Assembly: GCA_002315285.1 (NCBI GenBank)
Contig: DCGR01000076.1
Location: 31,992-39,796, forward strand
Direction of reading: 5' to 3'
Length of the DNA: 7,805 nucleotides
From: Bacteroides sp. UBA1773
GTDB taxonomy: Bacteria > Bacteroidota > Bacteroidia > Bacteroidales > Bacteroidaceae
In this document: piece by piece, positions 6,106 through 7,805 of the stretch
How positions within the stretch are numbered: the stretch's first letter is position 1
Layout: each line of letters opens with the position of its first letter
Translations under genes and position numbers: made by a program
Notes under the pieces: model-generated
Databases searched by the model: none
Seen by the model: only the letters and a program-made list of their open reading frames with translations
Told to the model about the DNA's origin: nothing

Positions 6106-7638
6106 ATGAAAAAGTCAATTAAGAATCTATTAAGCGTTGTGCTTATTGCAGGTGTCAGTGCTGGCGTTGCACTCGTTACTGCTCATTCAGTGTCGAAAAC
6201 GGAAGAAAGCCCGAATTATTCGTTCAATGAAACTTTTCCTCAAAGTCAGTTGGTGTCATTGTCGGGTTCCAATGCAGCCAATTTCCAGCCAGTTGACCTG
6301 ACAACAGCGGCAGAGAATTCCATCCATGCCGTAGTCCATATCAAATCCGTACAGGAGTCGAAAGTACAGAACGTGCAGGTGCAGGATCCGTTCTATGATT
6401 TCTTTGGGGATATTTTCGGTAATGGTGGCCGCGGAGGTCGTGGCGGACAGCAACGTCAGGTGCAGACTCCCGAGCGGGTAGGTTTCGGTTCAGGTGTCAT
6501 CATCTCCAAGGATGGCTATATAGTCACCAACAATCACGTCATCGAGGGTGCCGACGTCATCAGTGTCAAGCTGAACGACTCGCGTGAGTTCAAAGGGCGT
6601 GTCATCGGCACTGACCCCAGCACCGATTTGGCTTTGGTGAAGATCGAGGGCGATGATTTCCCAACCATTCCCGTAGGCGATTCCGAGCAGCTCAAGGTTG
6701 GCGAATGGGTGTTGGCAGTAGGAAACCCTTACAACATGACCTCTACGGTCACAGCCGGTATAGTCAGCGCCAAGGCCCGTTCGTTAGGAGTCTATACAAA
6801 CGGTGTTGAGTCGTTCATCCAGACCGATGCTGCCATCAACCAAGGCAACTCCGGTGGTGCGCTGGTCAATGCGCGTGGCGAGCTGGTAGGCATCAACTCC
6901 GTACTCTATTCTCCTACAGGATCCTATTCAGGCATGGGCTTTGCCATACCTTCAAGCATCATGACCAAGGTGCTTGCCGATTTGAAGCAGTATGGTGTGG
7001 TCCAGCGTGCATTCCTTGGCATCAAGGGCACTCCTATCGACGATGACCAGCAGCTCATGGACGAGAAGGTGAAGAGCCAGGTGAAGGATTTGGGTGCCAC
7101 CTACGGCGTTTGGGTGCGTGAAATCGTGGAAGGCGGTTCGGCAGTAGGGAAATTGCTCGAAAACGATGTCATCATAGGCATTGATGGCAAGAAAATCAAG
7201 AACTTTGCCGAACTTCAGGAAGCATTGTCGAAACATCGTCCAGGCGATGTGGTGAAGGTAACCGTATTGCGCGAAAAGAAGGAGAAGACCATCGAACTCA
7301 CGCTCAAGAACGAGCAAGGCAACACGAAGGTAGTCAAAGGCACTGACATGAGCATCCTTGGAGCCGCATTCCGTGTGTTGCCCGACGACATGAAGCGTCA
7401 GCTCAACCTTGCCAGCGGCATTGAGGTGACAGGTGTCAGCGATGGCAAGATGAAGGATGCGGGCATCCGCAAGGGATTCATCATCCTGAAAGCCAATGGC
7501 ACCAGCATCAAGACAGTCGATGACCTTGAGACCGTCATGAAGCAGGCATCACAAAGTCCCGATCAGGTTCTCTTCGTAAGCGGCATCTTCCCGTCAGGAA
7601 AACGCGCCAATTTTGCAGTCGATCTTACGCAAGAATAA
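6106..7638 (+). CDS. htrA: HtrA/DegP-type periplasmic serine protease with two PDZ domains
   Basis: This 510-residue Do-family protease and chaperone handles misfolded envelope proteins. The N-terminus (MKKSIKNLLSVVLIAGVSAG) is a signal peptide or signal anchor with a hydrophobic core at about 8-26, so the enzyme acts in the periplasm. The trypsin-like domain (about 65-290) carries the full triad: H144 in TNNHVI, D174 in STDLALVK and S249 in GNSGGAL. A Gly/Arg/Gln-rich stretch (106-119, GNGGRGGRGGQQRQ) lies in the long loop before the first barrel strands. PDZ1 covers about 300-395 (RAFLGIKG ... GDVVKVTVLR) and PDZ2 about 415-500, as in DegP and DegQ. I chose the ATG at 6106 because it opens directly on the signal sequence; an in-frame ATG at 5989 adds 39 unrelated residues across the promoter. 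The gene diverges from rnpB and stands alone in the window. The substrate is not known. Family assignment is very secure; DegP versus DegQ naming is a matter of convention. Confidence 0.96.
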   Translation: MKKSIKNLLSVVLIAGVSAGVALVTAHSVSKTEESPNYSFNETFPQSQLVSLSGSNAANFQPVDLTTAAENSIHAVVHIKSVQESKVQNVQVQDPFYDFFGDIFGNGGRGGRGGQQRQVQTPERVGFGSGVIISKDGYIVTNNHVIEGADVISVKLNDSREFKGRVIGTDPSTDLALVKIEGDDFPTIPVGDSEQLKVGEWVLAVGNPYNMTSTVTAGIVSAKARSLGVYTNGVESFIQTDAAINQGNSGGALVNARGELVGINSVLYSPTGSYSGMGFAIPSSIMTKVLADLKQYGVVQRAFLGIKGTPIDDDQQLMDEKVKSQVKDLGATYGVWVREIVEGGSAVGKLLENDVIIGIDGKKIKNFAELQEALSKHRPGDVVKVTVLREKKEKTIELTLKNEQGNTKVVKGTDMSILGAAFRVLPDDMKRQLNLASGIEVTGVSDGKMKDAGIRKGFIILKANGTSIKTVDDLETVMKQASQSPDQVLFVSGIFPSGKRANFAVDLTQE

Positions 7639-7805
7639 CCGTGATGTAATGGTAAGATAATAATTTGTGAAGATTCATATCACTCCCATAAGTGAGTTAC
7701 GGAAACTTCGTTGGTTGAAGTCACGTAGCTTACTTATGGGAGTGATCGTTGTAATGGAGGGAACAGACAACCGTCAACTGTTATTTAATAATGTGTATTC
7801 GCTTC
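7639..7805. other. Gene-free stretch after htrA
   Basis: No reading frame of note lies in these 167 bases on either strand. The content is the long inverted repeat at 7679-7746, a purine-rich piece (TGGAGGGAACAGACAA, 7755-7770) and an AT-rich end. At the extreme right, TGTATTCG (7794-7801) loosely resembles a Bacteroidetes -7 box with two mismatches, and could belong to a gene starting just outside the window. Confidence 0.6.
7679..7746 (+). repeat. Long palindromic element (23-base inverted arms plus nested stem)
   Basis: The left arm 7679-7701 (begins ATCACTCCCATAAGT) pairs with the right arm 7724-7746 (ends ACTTATGGGAGTGAT) over all 23 positions if two wobbles are allowed: G7694 with T7731, and T7697 with G7728. 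Inside, ACTTC (7705-7709) pairs with GAAGT (7717-7721), leaving a small 3x2 internal loop and the loop GTTGGTT. In a plus-strand transcript this gives a 28-pair hairpin. No U-tract follows on either strand, so it is not a standard terminator. No flanking direct repeat longer than two bases is obvious. It could be a REP- or MITE-like repeat, a transcript 3'-end stabiliser, or a protein-binding palindrome. The structure is certain; the function is not. Confidence 0.85.

Noticed and set aside
7679..7746. Palindrome as a standard intrinsic terminator
   Set aside because: No run of T follows the stem on either strand, and the stem is much longer than usual. A non-standard terminator or 3'-end stabiliser is still possible.

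Overview
The window looks like a piece of a Bacteroidales chromosome, probably Prevotellaceae-like. Three things point there: the protein sequences (aspartate transcarbamylase with a separate zinc regulatory chain, and a GlyA with a Bacteroidetes-style active-site stretch), the lack of Shine-Dalgarno sites before most genes, and promoter -7 boxes of the Bacteroidetes form TAnnTTTG. The genus is an inference. The content is conserved housekeeping, with no prophage, transposase, CRISPR array or tRNA seen.

Left half, minus strand (3078 down to 1): a tight four-gene run, pyrB - pyrI - flavin reductase family gene - glyA. pyrB and pyrI overlap by 4 bases, pyrI and the flavin reductase gene are 13 bases apart, and the last gap is 29 bases. 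glyA runs off the left edge and lacks its C-terminus. PyrB and PyrI form aspartate transcarbamylase, the committed step of pyrimidine synthesis. GlyA makes glycine and methylene-tetrahydrofolate. The flavin protein between them has no proven role.

Centre, plus strand (3189-5510): a class A penicillin-binding protein (glycosyltransferase plus transpeptidase), divergent from pyrB across 110 bases that must hold both promoters. It converges on the RNase P RNA gene rnpB (minus strand, about 5565-5936), which no protein-coding scan would report.

Right part: rnpB and an HtrA/DegP-type periplasmic serine protease (6106-7638, plus) diverge from an AT-rich 170-base spacer with a recognisable -7 box for each. 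The last 167 bases contain no gene. They hold a long near-perfect inverted repeat (7679-7746) with 23-base arms and a nested inner stem but no U-tract. It is the only structure here that the known genes do not explain, and it is the best lead in the window.

I found no convincing undescribed multi-gene system. The open questions are the palindromic element, the role of the flavin reductase in the pyr-glyA cluster, and possible interference at the divergent pyrB/PBP promoters.
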